Source of the DNA: Chitinophagaceae bacterium
GTDB taxonomy: Bacteria > Bacteroidota > Bacteroidia > Chitinophagales > Chitinophagaceae
DNA length: 64,000 nt
Direction: 5' to 3'
Assembly (NCBI GenBank): GCA_947452965.1
Contig: CANGEW010000001.1
Location: 248,001 to 312,000, forward strand
Part shown: piece by piece, positions 1 to 7,816 of the stretch
Layout: each line of letters starts with the position of its first letter
Position numbering within the stretch: position 1 is the stretch's first letter
Translations under genes and position numbers: made by a program
The notes under the pieces: generated by a model
The model's input: the letters and a program-made list of their open reading frames with translations, nothing else
The model's database searches: none
Told to the model about the DNA's origin: nothing

Positions 1-18
1 TTTTAACCATTTGGGTAT

Positions 19-26
19 TACCTTTG
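19..26 (+). promoter_or_regulatory. -7 promoter element abutting pheS
   Basis: TACCTTTG matches the Bacteroidota -7 consensus TAnnTTTG exactly. Only four bases separate it from the pheS ATG, so transcription should begin at or next to the start codon, giving a leaderless or near-leaderless mRNA. The -33 element would lie outside the window. Confidence 0.55.
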
Positions 27-30
27 TTTT

Positions 31-1053
31 ATGGATCAACTACTTGCAAAAATTGAACAATACAAACTTGAGATTCAAGCCTCATCAGTAGGTTCAAAAG
101 AAGAATTAGAAAACTTCAGAATAAAATATTTAGGCACAAAAGGTTTATTGAAATCCGTAATGGGAGAAATGAAAGATGTGCCTAATGAACAAAAAAAAGC
201 AGCCGGACAATTATTAAATGAATTTAAATTATTTGTCGAGGCTTTTTATCAGCAACTATCAGATTCTTTTGAAGTGTCTGACAATCAATCAGCTAATTAT
301 ATTGATAGTAGTTTACCAGGGCAGTCTTTGCCATTAGGATCCAGACATCCCATCAGTATTGTACAAAATAAAATGATAGGCATCTTTCAAAGACTTGGAT
401 TTTCTATTGCCGAAGGTCCGGAAATTGAAGACGACTGGCATAACTTCTCAGCATTAAATCTTCCTGAAAATCATCCTGCTCGAGATATGCAGGACACTTT
501 TTATATTAGCCAACATCCGGATTGGCTATTACGAACACATACAAGCAATGCACAAATACGAGCAATGGAAAAAGGAGAATTGCCTTTAAGAATTATTTGT
601 CCGGGTCGTGTATATAGAAATGAAACCATTAGTGCCAGAGCACATTGTTTTTTTAATCAAGTAGAAGGATTATACATCGCTGAGAACGTTTCATTTGCTG
701 ATTTAAAACAAACACTCTACTTTTTTGTGAAAGAAATGTTTGGTGCAGATGTAGAAGTTCGTTTTAGACCATCTTATTTCCCTTTTACAGAACCTAGTGC
801 TGAAATGGATATCAGTTGTTTGATTTGTAGTGGGAAAGGATGTAGTGTTTGTAAAAGAACTGGTTGGGTGGAAATATTAGGATGTGGCATGGTTCATCCA
901 AAAGTGCTTGAAAATTGCGGTATCGATAGTAATAAATATACTGGATTTGCATTTGGTATGGGGGTAGAACGGATTACAATGCTTACCTATCAAGTAAAAG
1001 ATCTTAGGTTGTTCAGTGAAAATGATGTTCGATTTTTAAAACAATTTACCTAA
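31..1053 (+). CDS. pheS: Phenylalanine--tRNA ligase alpha subunit
   Basis: Class II aminoacyl-tRNA synthetase catalytic subunit that charges tRNA-Phe together with PheT, which is not in this window. The 340 residues match the usual PheS length. An N-terminal coiled-coil arm (about 1-85) is followed by the catalytic core, with the RTHTSNAQIRAME segment, the motif 2 region around RVYRNETISARAH, the Cys-rich loop CLICSGKGCSVC, and motif 3 FGMGVER at 308-314. The next gene starts one base after the stop, so the two are probably co-transcribed. Identification is secure. Confidence 0.97.
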   Translation: MDQLLAKIEQYKLEIQASSVGSKEELENFRIKYLGTKGLLKSVMGEMKDVPNEQKKAAGQLLNEFKLFVEAFYQQLSDSFEVSDNQSANYIDSSLPGQSLPLGSRHPISIVQNKMIGIFQRLGFSIAEGPEIEDDWHNFSALNLPENHPARDMQDTFYISQHPDWLLRTHTSNAQIRAMEKGELPLRIICPGRVYRNETISARAHCFFNQVEGLYIAENVSFADLKQTLYFFVKEMFGADVEVRFRPSYFPFTEPSAEMDISCLICSGKGCSVCKRTGWVEILGCGMVHPKVLENCGIDSNKYTGFAFGMGVERITMLTYQVKDLRLFSENDVRFLKQFT

Positions 1054-1054
1054 C

Positions 1055-1900
1055 ATGATTACAAAAATAGGTGTAGTGGGGGCTGGCACAATGGGTAGTG
1101 GCATTGCGCTTTGTGTGGCGCAACATGGCTTTACAACTTTGCTTTTTGACTCAAATGCTACAGCCATAGAAACTGCAAAAAAATCGATAAGCAAAAATCT
1201 TTCTTCGCTTCTTGAAAAAAACAAACTCACACTTGAAGAAAAAACAGCAATAGAAAATCGAATTCAATATTGTAATGAGATCAAAGACTGTAAAGCTGAT
1301 TTAATCATTGAAGCTATTATCGAAAAGGTGGACATCAAAACAAGTGTATTCAATGAGCTTGCACTTATCAATTCAAACAAAACAATTTTTACAAGCAACA
1401 CCTCTTCCTTGTCAATTAACAGAATTCAAGAAAAATTTGCATATCCTGATAGATTTGCAGGTATGCATTTTTTTAATCCTGCTCAATTAATGAAATTGGT
1501 AGAGGTAGTAAAAGGAGATCAAACATCTCAAGATGTAATAGAAACATTGGTTGAAGTATGTGACAGGCTTCAAAAAACTGCCGTAGTATGTAAAGACGCA
1601 CCTGGATTCATTGTAAATCGGGTGGCTCGTCATTATTATTTAGAAGCTATGAAACTAGTCTCTGTTAACATGGCTAGTATTGAACAAGTGGATACTATCA
1701 TGGAATCAGCTGGTTTTAAAATGGGGCCATTCAAACTAATGGACCTAATTGGTAACGATATTAATCTTGCTGTTACAACATCACTTTATGATGCCTGTAA
1801 CCAAGCTATTCGATTTGAGCCATCACCTCTACAAATACAAAAAGTACAGATAGGCGCATTAGGAAAAAAAACTGGTAAGGGTTTTTATAATTACAGCTAA
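1055..1900 (+). CDS. 3-hydroxyacyl-CoA (3-hydroxybutyryl-CoA) dehydrogenase
   Basis: NAD(P)-dependent oxidation of 3-hydroxyacyl-CoA to 3-oxoacyl-CoA. The 281-residue length is that of the short HBD/PaaH type. The Rossmann motif GAGTMG is at 9-14. The catalytic His138 (in GMHFFNP) and Glu150 keep the 12-residue spacing known for this family. The C-terminal helical domain contains GPFKLMDLIG. It could serve beta-oxidation, butyrate/PHB metabolism or the last steps of phenylacetate breakdown; the PaaZ-type gene at 57.5 kb makes the last attractive, but the genes are not linked. The start codon is one base after the pheS stop. Confidence 0.9.
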   Translation: MITKIGVVGAGTMGSGIALCVAQHGFTTLLFDSNATAIETAKKSISKNLSSLLEKNKLTLEEKTAIENRIQYCNEIKDCKADLIIEAIIEKVDIKTSVFNELALINSNKTIFTSNTSSLSINRIQEKFAYPDRFAGMHFFNPAQLMKLVEVVKGDQTSQDVIETLVEVCDRLQKTAVVCKDAPGFIVNRVARHYYLEAMKLVSVNMASIEQVDTIMESAGFKMGPFKLMDLIGNDINLAVTTSLYDACNQAIRFEPSPLQIQKVQIGALGKKTGKGFYNYS

Positions 1901-1945
1901 ACTTTTAACAACATTGAGTCTTTTCGAAAGTATTAAACCAAGTTC

Positions 1946-2950
1946 ATGCAAATAAAGCCTTTAGAAAAAGATGCAGTGTGTCTGGTAACGGGCGCTTCTG
2001 GTTTACTTGGAAAAGTAATTGTTCAGCAATTATTACCCAAAGGAGTAAAAGTAAAAGCGATTGTAAACAAAACTATCTTTTCAGATATTACACATCCAAA
2101 TCTGGATATCATTCAATGTGATTTGTTAGATATCATTTCATTAGAGGAAATAATGACTGGAGTAGATTTTGTTTTTCATTGTGCAGGATTAGTAAAGTTT
2201 ACACCCAAAACAAAAAAACAACTTTATCAAATTAATGTAGAAGCCACTGCCAATCTCGTTAATGCTGCGCTTTCGGCGGGCGTAAAAAAATTAGTACATG
2301 TTAGTTCAGTAGCTGCGTTAGGAAGAATGATAGAAGATGAAGCCATAAACGAAACCATGTCTTGGACCCCAAAAACAGGGGGAAGTGTATATGGTCACAG
2401 CAAATATTTGGGCGAGCTTGAGGTATGGAGAGGCATAGCTGAGGGACTTCCATCGGTTATTGTAAATCCAAGTATTATTTTAGGACCAGGAAACTGGCTA
2501 GATGGGTCAACAGCTATCTTTAAAAAAGTATATGATGGATTAAAATGGTATTCTGAAGGAAGAACTGGTTTTGTAGATGTAAGAGATGTAAGCAAATCGA
2601 TGATTTTATTAATGGAATCTGATTGTGTAGCAGAAAAATTTATTATAAGTGGACACAATCAATCTTTTAAATCAATTGTTCATTTGATTGCTGATGCTTT
2701 TTCAAAAAAGAAGGCTCATAAAAAAGTAACGCCTATCATGGCAAATATTATTTGGAGACTTGAAAAAATAAGAAGTGGGTTATTAGGAATAGAACCACTG
2801 ATAACAAAAGAAACAGCTAAAGCCGCAATTGCAAAAGTTTCTTTTGATAATCAAAAATTTTTATTGGCATTCCCTTCTTTTGCTTACACACCTATTGAAG
2901 AAACAATATCATATTGTTCAAAAATGCTAGTGGAAAAAGTAAATAATTAG
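1946..2950 (+). CDS. NAD(P)-dependent epimerase/dehydratase (extended SDR)
   Basis: Extended short-chain dehydrogenase of the dihydroflavonol-reductase/UDP-sugar epimerase superfamily, 334 residues. The N-terminal TGASGLLG (15-22) binds the dinucleotide, and the catalytic YGHSK is at 149-153, preceded by the Ser of HVSSVAALG. The substrate cannot be read from the sequence; such genes in Bacteroidota are usually annotated only as NAD-dependent epimerases. It follows the hydroxyacyl-CoA dehydrogenase by 45 bases and ends five bases before the convergent lpxD-like gene, with no visible terminator between them. Confidence 0.85.
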   Translation: MQIKPLEKDAVCLVTGASGLLGKVIVQQLLPKGVKVKAIVNKTIFSDITHPNLDIIQCDLLDIISLEEIMTGVDFVFHCAGLVKFTPKTKKQLYQINVEATANLVNAALSAGVKKLVHVSSVAALGRMIEDEAINETMSWTPKTGGSVYGHSKYLGELEVWRGIAEGLPSVIVNPSIILGPGNWLDGSTAIFKKVYDGLKWYSEGRTGFVDVRDVSKSMILLMESDCVAEKFIISGHNQSFKSIVHLIADAFSKKKAHKKVTPIMANIIWRLEKIRSGLLGIEPLITKETAKAAIAKVSFDNQKFLLAFPSFAYTPIEETISYCSKMLVEKVNN

Positions 2951-2955
2951 TTTAC

Positions 2956-3900
2956 TTATTTCTTCATTACTTTATCCCATAACTCAGGGATTCTTTTTAT
3001 CCATACTAACTCTCTTTGTTTGATTTTGGCATCTTGTACGGGCGAACCAAAATAAACTTTGTTGCCTTCCAAATCACCTCCTACTCCACTTTGAGCAAAG
3101 ATGACTGCATTTTCTCCGATAGTTAGTGTTTTATTCACACCCACTTGCCCCCACAATGTAACGCCATCTTTCAAAGTAGCGGCTCCAGCAATAGCCACTT
3201 GAGCAGCCATTAAGCAATTTCTCCCTACAATAGTGTCATGACCAATATGCACTTGATTATCGAGCTTGGTACCTTTTCCTATAACCGTATCATGACTAAC
3301 GCCTCTATCAATTGTGCAACAAGCTCCAATTTCAACATCATCTTGTATGATAACTCTTCCGCAATCAGGCATTTTTTTATACCAAACTTCTCGGTTTTTT
3401 TTGGTGTTGTAATAAAAGCCATTACTACCAATTACAGAGCCAGATTGTATCACAACATTATCACCAATAATGCAATGGTCCATAATCGTAACATTCGGAT
3501 AGATAATGGTGTTTTTCCCAATGGTTACATGATTACCAATAAAAACATTCGGATATACAATGGTATCTTCTCCAACTTGAGAAGAATCACTTTTCATTTT
3601 ATTTGAGGGTTCAAAAGGTCGGAAGTGGTTTACTATTTTACAATATGCATCAAAAGGATGATCAACAACCAAAAGAGCTTTGTCGGCAGGAACATCAACG
3701 GGCTGATTAATTATAATAAAACTTGCTTCACTGTTGATGCATTTATCATAGTATTTAGGATGATCTACAAATACAAGGTCTCCTTTTTCAACTTTATGAA
3801 TCTCATTTATGCCCGTCACCAAAGTGTTTGTGCTACCGACGATAGTTGCATTAATTAATTCACTTATAAATTGTAAAGAAACTGGAGAAGGAAATTGCAT
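2956..3900 (-). CDS. LpxD-like UDP-3-O-acylglucosamine N-acyltransferase
   Basis: Left-handed beta-helix acyltransferase resembling LpxD, which transfers a 3-hydroxyacyl chain from ACP to UDP-3-O-acyl-glucosamine in lipid A synthesis. The 314 residues comprise an N-terminal uridine-binding-like domain (about 1-100) and many hexapeptide repeats (about 108-300). His221 in HIGHDTIVG aligns with the catalytic His of E. coli LpxD (IAHNVVIG). It stands alone, away from any lpxC/fabZ/lpxA cluster, so it may be the second LpxD-like paralogue often present in Bacteroidota rather than the housekeeping copy. The exact acceptor is uncertain. Confidence 0.8.
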   Translation of the reverse strand: MQFPSPVSLQFISELINATIVGSTNTLVTGINEIHKVEKGDLVFVDHPKYYDKCINSEASFIIINQPVDVPADKALLVVDHPFDAYCKIVNHFRPFEPSNKMKSDSSQVGEDTIVYPNVFIGNHVTIGKNTIIYPNVTIMDHCIIGDNVVIQSGSVIGSNGFYYNTKKNREVWYKKMPDCGRVIIQDDVEIGACCTIDRGVSHDTVIGKGTKLDNQVHIGHDTIVGRNCLMAAQVAIAGAATLKDGVTLWGQVGVNKTLTIGENAVIFAQSGVGGDLEGNKVYFGSPVQDAKIKQRELVWIKRIPELWDKVMKK

Positions 3901-4346
3901 ATAAAAAAATTTAAAAAATTAATTTGTAATAAAATCTTCAAACAGATATACTTGAATGATTTTTTACAAAAGTATTATTTTAAAGCTAATGGATGAAACA
4001 AATGAATCAAAGGAAAGATTTTAACTTGAAACCCTATAATTGTATGAAAATTGAGATAAATCAAGAAAATAAAACCTCGGTATACAAAATATTTTTTCTG
4101 AAAAGCTGACTAAAGATTTAGAATGATTTTACTTGCAATGTTTTTGATTTCTAAAATCAAAAATGAAATATCAAAAAAAACAATTAATGAAACACATTGA
4201 TATTACTACTGTTTCAAGAGTTTTATTTTTTTCTGTAGAAAATAAAATGCAAAAGCAAAACATTTTTTTTTCATTCGAAAAAATCTCTTTGTTTCCATTA
4301 TCCACAAGTCAAAATAAAATGTTGATAAAATAGTTAGAAATATTTT
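3901..4346. other. AT-rich intergenic region, left part
   Basis: I see no gene here. The stretch between the lpxD-like start and the candidate small RNA is very AT-rich, with stops in all frames and no strong hairpin or repeat. A CTAA-N4-TTAG palindrome at 4110-4121 resembles the umu operator motif described elsewhere in this window but has a different spacer. Confidence 0.5.
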
Positions 4347-4376
4347 TTTGTAATGAAAAAATTATTTCTAATATTG
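4347..4376 (+). promoter_or_regulatory. Candidate promoter for a small RNA
   Basis: TTTG at 4347-4350 and TAATATTG at 4369-4376 are separated by 18 bases. This is one mismatch from the Bacteroidota TTTG / TAnnTTTG promoter. The predicted start lies at about 4380-4383, immediately before a hairpin and terminator with no ORF between. Confidence 0.4.
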
Positions 4377-4380
4377 TGTA

Positions 4381-4452
4381 GGGAATTTATTTCCCGTACT
4401 TACTAACCCATCCATATAATAAAAAGCCTGACATAATATGTTGGGCTTTTTT
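4381..4452 (+). ncRNA. Candidate small RNA of about 70 nt
   Basis: No reading frame is present. A short hairpin GGGAA-TTTAT-TTCCC (4381-4395) sits at the predicted 5' end. A single-stranded linker follows, then an intrinsic terminator. The arrangement of promoter, 5' hairpin and terminator in the only long gene-free stretch of the window is what a free-standing sRNA looks like. The alternative is a leftover terminator or a short attenuated leader of yicC, which starts 91 bases further on. It matches no RNA family that I recognise. Confidence 0.35.
4421..4452 (+). terminator. Rho-independent terminator
   Basis: GCCTGACA (4426-4433) pairs with TGTTGGGC (4439-4446) through two G-U pairs, with a five-base loop. 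An A-tract lies before it and a run of six T after it, so it could work in both directions. Confidence 0.7.
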
Positions 4453-4543
4453 AATGCAGTTTAAAAAAGAATTTGTTACACTTATTTATACATAGAGACT
4501 CCTTTATACAATAATTTATCATTTACTTTGTAATAAAAAAAAT

Positions 4544-5419
4544 ATGCTACAATCAATGACTGGATTTGGAAGGGCAGAACAAAGTGTTGGCGACAAAACT
4601 TTTTTTGTAGAAGTAAAAGCATTGAATGGAAAACAATTCGAACTTCAGTTAAAAACGCCTTCATTGTTAAAGCCGTTTGAATTTGATATTCGTCAACTCA
4701 TTCAGGAACATTTAATCAGGGGGTCGGTTGATTGCTATATTGTAATCAAACAAAATGGTGCCAGTAAGCCTGTTGTAATCAATACAGAATTAATAAAAGG
4801 ATACTACGCTCAAATCAATCAATTAGCAGAAGAACTTGATATTGATACCAACTCTGTACTCAGTTCATTGTTAAGACTTCCGGAAGTAGTGAATCCAAGC
4901 ACTGAAGTGCTATCAGAAAAAGAGTTTGAGGTATTTAAAACCGTATTACTAAAAGCAATCACTGAATTAGTTGCCCATCGAAAAGAAGAGGGGGTGATTC
5001 TTGAAAAAGATTTATTGAGCAGGATTGAAAACATTCGTTTGCAAGAAGAAGCTATTTTGCAATTTGAACCCAATAGAATTATTAGAATTAAAGAAGAAAT
5101 CAATCAATTGTTATTGAAATATGTTGGAAAAGAAAACATAGATCACAACAGAATGGAACAAGAGTTGATTTATTATATGGAAAAAATAGATATCCATGAA
5201 GAGCAAATTCGATTGAGGCAACATTGTGAATATTTTGCAGAAGTAATTCATGGTAGCGAAATTAGTAAAGGAAAAAAATTATCTTTCATTCTTCAAGAAG
5301 TTGGGCGTGAAATAAACACGACAGGAAGCAAAGCATATGATGTAGAGATTCAAAAATGTGTGGTTGTCATGAAAGATGAATTAGAAAAAGCAAAAGAACA
5401 AATTTTAAATATTTTGTAG
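4544..5419 (+). CDS. yicC: YicC/YloC family endoribonuclease
   Basis: Member of the YicC/YloC family, which in E. coli is linked to RNA cleavage and small-RNA turnover. The 291 residues begin with the family signature MLQSMTGFGRAE and end with the conserved DUF1732-type region containing the motif GREINTTGSKA. The rest is largely charged alpha-helix. It lies alone downstream of the candidate sRNA and its terminator and is followed after 44 bases by gldH. The physiological substrate in Bacteroidota is not known to me. Confidence 0.9.
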   Translation: MLQSMTGFGRAEQSVGDKTFFVEVKALNGKQFELQLKTPSLLKPFEFDIRQLIQEHLIRGSVDCYIVIKQNGASKPVVINTELIKGYYAQINQLAEELDIDTNSVLSSLLRLPEVVNPSTEVLSEKEFEVFKTVLLKAITELVAHRKEEGVILEKDLLSRIENIRLQEEAILQFEPNRIIRIKEEINQLLLKYVGKENIDHNRMEQELIYYMEKIDIHEEQIRLRQHCEYFAEVIHGSEISKGKKLSFILQEVGREINTTGSKAYDVEIQKCVVVMKDELEKAKEQILNIL

Positions 5420-5463
5420 CGCTATTTTTATTGGTTAGATTATCTACTGTAAATGATTTTTTG

Positions 5464-5937
5464 ATGAAATTTTTTTTGCCTGTCTTATGTTTTGTTTTGG
5501 CAACCGCCAATATTTCATGTAATCAAATTGATTTGTTTGAATTACATACAAGTATTCCTGATAGTGAATGGAAAAGTGACAATAATTGTAAAGGAACTTT
5601 TTCTATTAATGATACTAATTCAATGTATAACATCTATGTGATCATTCGTCATACAGATGCATATGCTTATAATAACATTTGGCTTAATTTGGGTTCTCAA
5701 GCGCCAGGAGATACCATGAATTTTCAAAAAATCAACTGTGTATTAGGAAATGACCAGCAAGGTTGGGAAGGCGTTGGGATGAATGACATCTGGGAGGTAA
5801 GAAAAAAAATCAATGAAATGCCTTGTAAATTTAAAAAAATTGGTGCCTACTCCTACCAAATTAATCATATCATGAGGGAAGACCCTTTAAAAAACATTTT
5901 AAGTGTTGGAATAAGAATTCAGAAGATTGAAAATTAG
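5464..5937 (+). CDS. gldH: Gliding motility lipoprotein GldH
   Basis: Outer-membrane-associated lipoprotein required for gliding in Flavobacterium and often present in non-gliding Bacteroidota. From the ATG at 5464 the protein has a hydrophobic signal and a lipobox ending NISC. Family-typical features follow: IPDSEW, MYNIYVIIRHTDAYAYNN, DIWE, and a C-terminal MREDPL...VGIRI. An in-frame start at 5431 would add eleven residues in front of the signal peptide and is unlikely. No other gld or spr gene is in the window, so motility itself cannot be inferred. Confidence 0.85.
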   Translation: MKFFLPVLCFVLATANISCNQIDLFELHTSIPDSEWKSDNNCKGTFSINDTNSMYNIYVIIRHTDAYAYNNIWLNLGSQAPGDTMNFQKINCVLGNDQQGWEGVGMNDIWEVRKKINEMPCKFKKIGAYSYQINHIMREDPLKNILSVGIRIQKIEN

Positions 5938-6039
5938 TCTGTGTTAAAATTATCGATGACACGAAAAAAATGAATGAATAACAAGTGAATTTGATCTCAA
6001 ATTGTATCTTTACAAGAAGTATATAAAAACTATTTACAC

Positions 6040-6876
6040 GTGAAAAAAAATATCGTTGTATTATTTTGTTGTTTGACGCTACACTTTACTACACAAGCTC
6101 AAAATCAAGGTGTGTTTCATGAGGGCGAATACGGATTTACCGTTGGGGCCTCTCATTACTTTGGAGACTTAAATACAAGATCTGCATTAAATAGGCCAAA
6201 TATGGCCTTGGGATTGTTTTTTAGGAAACAATTTGGCAACTACATAGGATTAAGGGTTGCTGGTAGGTATACACAATTAGCATATAGTGACAAGTATAGC
6301 AATAATTTATACCAAAAGACTAGAAACCTAAATTTTAATACAGATATTTATGAATTTGCTGTGCAAGGTGATTTTAATTTCTTTAAATTCATTTCTAATA
6401 GTGATTATGATAGATTTACCCCCTATGTTACACTAGGAGTTGGCTTTTTCTCATATGATCCATATGTAATTGACCAAGGAAAAAAAGTATATTTACGTCC
6501 TTTAGGTACTGAAGGTCAAGCAATTGGATATCAAGGAAGATCTGAATATAGCACAATGGCTCTATGTATCCCTTTCGGAATCGGCTTCAAATATAGCTTA
6601 ACCGATAAAATGAATCTTTCTTTTGAAATCAGTCAACGTTTTACCTCTACAGATTACATTGATGATGTTAGCACCACTTATATTGGTAGTGATAAGTTTC
6701 AAAGAGATGCAAACGGTGGGCTAACGCCTGCGGGTATGTATCAAGATATGTCGGTTGGTCAATCTTTAGGTAAAGAAGGTAGACAAAGAGGCTGGAGTCA
6801 ACAAAATGATCAATATGTAATAGCTGAAATTGGAATCTCCTTCAATATTAATTCCTATAAATGCCCTTCCCAATAA
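6040..6876 (+). CDS. DUF6089 family outer-membrane beta-barrel protein
   Basis: Predicted secreted protein of 278 residues with a signal peptide of about 20 residues (cut after TTQA) and alternating aromatic/hydrophobic beta-strands of a small outer-membrane barrel. The opening GEYGFTVGASHYFGDLN is typical of the DUF6089 family found next to uppS-bamA in many Bacteroidota. The start is GTG; no upstream ATG gives a signal peptide. It precedes the uppS-bamA-ompH block and presumably belongs to envelope biogenesis. A biochemical role is not known. Confidence 0.8.
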   Translation: MKKNIVVLFCCLTLHFTTQAQNQGVFHEGEYGFTVGASHYFGDLNTRSALNRPNMALGLFFRKQFGNYIGLRVAGRYTQLAYSDKYSNNLYQKTRNLNFNTDIYEFAVQGDFNFFKFISNSDYDRFTPYVTLGVGFFSYDPYVIDQGKKVYLRPLGTEGQAIGYQGRSEYSTMALCIPFGIGFKYSLTDKMNLSFEISQRFTSTDYIDDVSTTYIGSDKFQRDANGGLTPAGMYQDMSVGQSLGKEGRQRGWSQQNDQYVIAEIGISFNINSYKCPSQ

Positions 6877-6891
6877 TCACTTTGGATTATT
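6872..6891 (+). terminator. Possible weak terminator after the DUF6089 gene
   Basis: AATAATC and GATTATT form a seven-pair AT-rich stem around a six-base loop that overlaps the stop codon. No proper T-tract follows, so this is only a weak candidate. Confidence 0.25.
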
Positions 6892-6950
6892 AAAGATATT
6901 TTATACACTACTTTAATGGCTGATTCTTAATAAGTTTCGGCCATTTTTGT

Positions 6951-6958
6951 TACTTTTG
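6951..6958 (+). promoter_or_regulatory. -7 promoter element of the uppS-bamA-ompH operon
   Basis: TACTTTTG matches TAnnTTTG exactly, 32 bases before the uppS start. No clean TTTG is found at the -33 position. Confidence 0.5.
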
Positions 6959-6990
6959 CGACTTACATTAATGGTTATTTTAATAATAAA

Positions 6991-7749
6991 GTGAGCCTAC
7001 AAAAAACAATCAATCATAATGCGCTTCCCAAACATATTGCCATTATCATGGATGGTAATGGAAGATGGGCGGAAGAACGCAAACAGGACAGGTTATTTGG
7101 CCATTTTGCTGGTGTAGAAAGTGTAAGAGATATTGTGGAAGGCGCAGCAGAATTAGGCATCAATTACCTTACACTATACGCTTTCAGCACAGAAAACTGG
7201 GATCGTCCGAAAAGCGAAGTAGATGGATTGATGGAGCTATTGGTTGATACAATAAAAAAAGAAGTTCCTACGCTCAATAAAAATAATATTCGCTTACACG
7301 TGATTGGAGATACCGACATGTTGCCAGAAAATGCTCGCAAACAGCTGTTTTCGGCTGTCAATGAAACGGCTTTAAATACGGGACTGAATCTTAATATGGC
7401 ATTGAGCTATAGTAGCAGATGGGAGATAGTTTCAGCTGTGCAAAAGATTGTAAAAGATGTTCGACTGGGAAAAATAACAGAAACCGAAATCACTCAACCG
7501 CTTTTTAGTAAGTATCTTACAACAGGAGATTTCCCTGATCCAGAACTAATGATTAGAACTAGTGGGGAATATCGAATTAGTAACTTTTTATTATTTCAAA
7601 TGGCATACACCGAATTCTATTTTACAGACATATTATGGCCTGATTTTAGAAAACAAAATCTGTACGAAGCTATTTTAGATTATCAAAACAGGGAAAGACG
7701 ATTTGGGAAAACAACAAAACAAATATTGGATAATACTCAAAATATGTAG
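6991..7749 (+). CDS. uppS: Isoprenyl transferase (undecaprenyl diphosphate synthase)
   Basis: Cis-prenyltransferase that extends farnesyl diphosphate with isopentenyl diphosphate to undecaprenyl diphosphate, the lipid carrier for peptidoglycan and surface glycans. The 252-residue length is typical. IIMDGNGRWA carries the catalytic Asp21 and the diphosphate-binding loop. The C-terminal part contains LMIRTSGEYRISNFLLFQ and the conserved WPDF. GTG start. It is first in a run with bamA and the two ompH genes, the usual Bacteroidota order. Confidence 0.96.
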   Translation: MSLQKTINHNALPKHIAIIMDGNGRWAEERKQDRLFGHFAGVESVRDIVEGAAELGINYLTLYAFSTENWDRPKSEVDGLMELLVDTIKKEVPTLNKNNIRLHVIGDTDMLPENARKQLFSAVNETALNTGLNLNMALSYSSRWEIVSAVQKIVKDVRLGKITETEITQPLFSKYLTTGDFPDPELMIRTSGEYRISNFLLFQMAYTEFYFTDILWPDFRKQNLYEAILDYQNRERRFGKTTKQILDNTQNM

Positions 7750-7816
7750 CCGAAACGGTTCATTTAACAAATACTTTTCATTAATGGGCTTAATTTGCCA
7801 CACTAAAAAAAAATAG

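Noticed and set aside
4110-4121. CTAA-N4-TTAG palindrome resembling the umu operator
   Set aside because: The spacer is four rather than five bases, it lies over 400 bases from any start codon, and the nearest gene is not a repair gene. It may be a chance match in AT-rich DNA.
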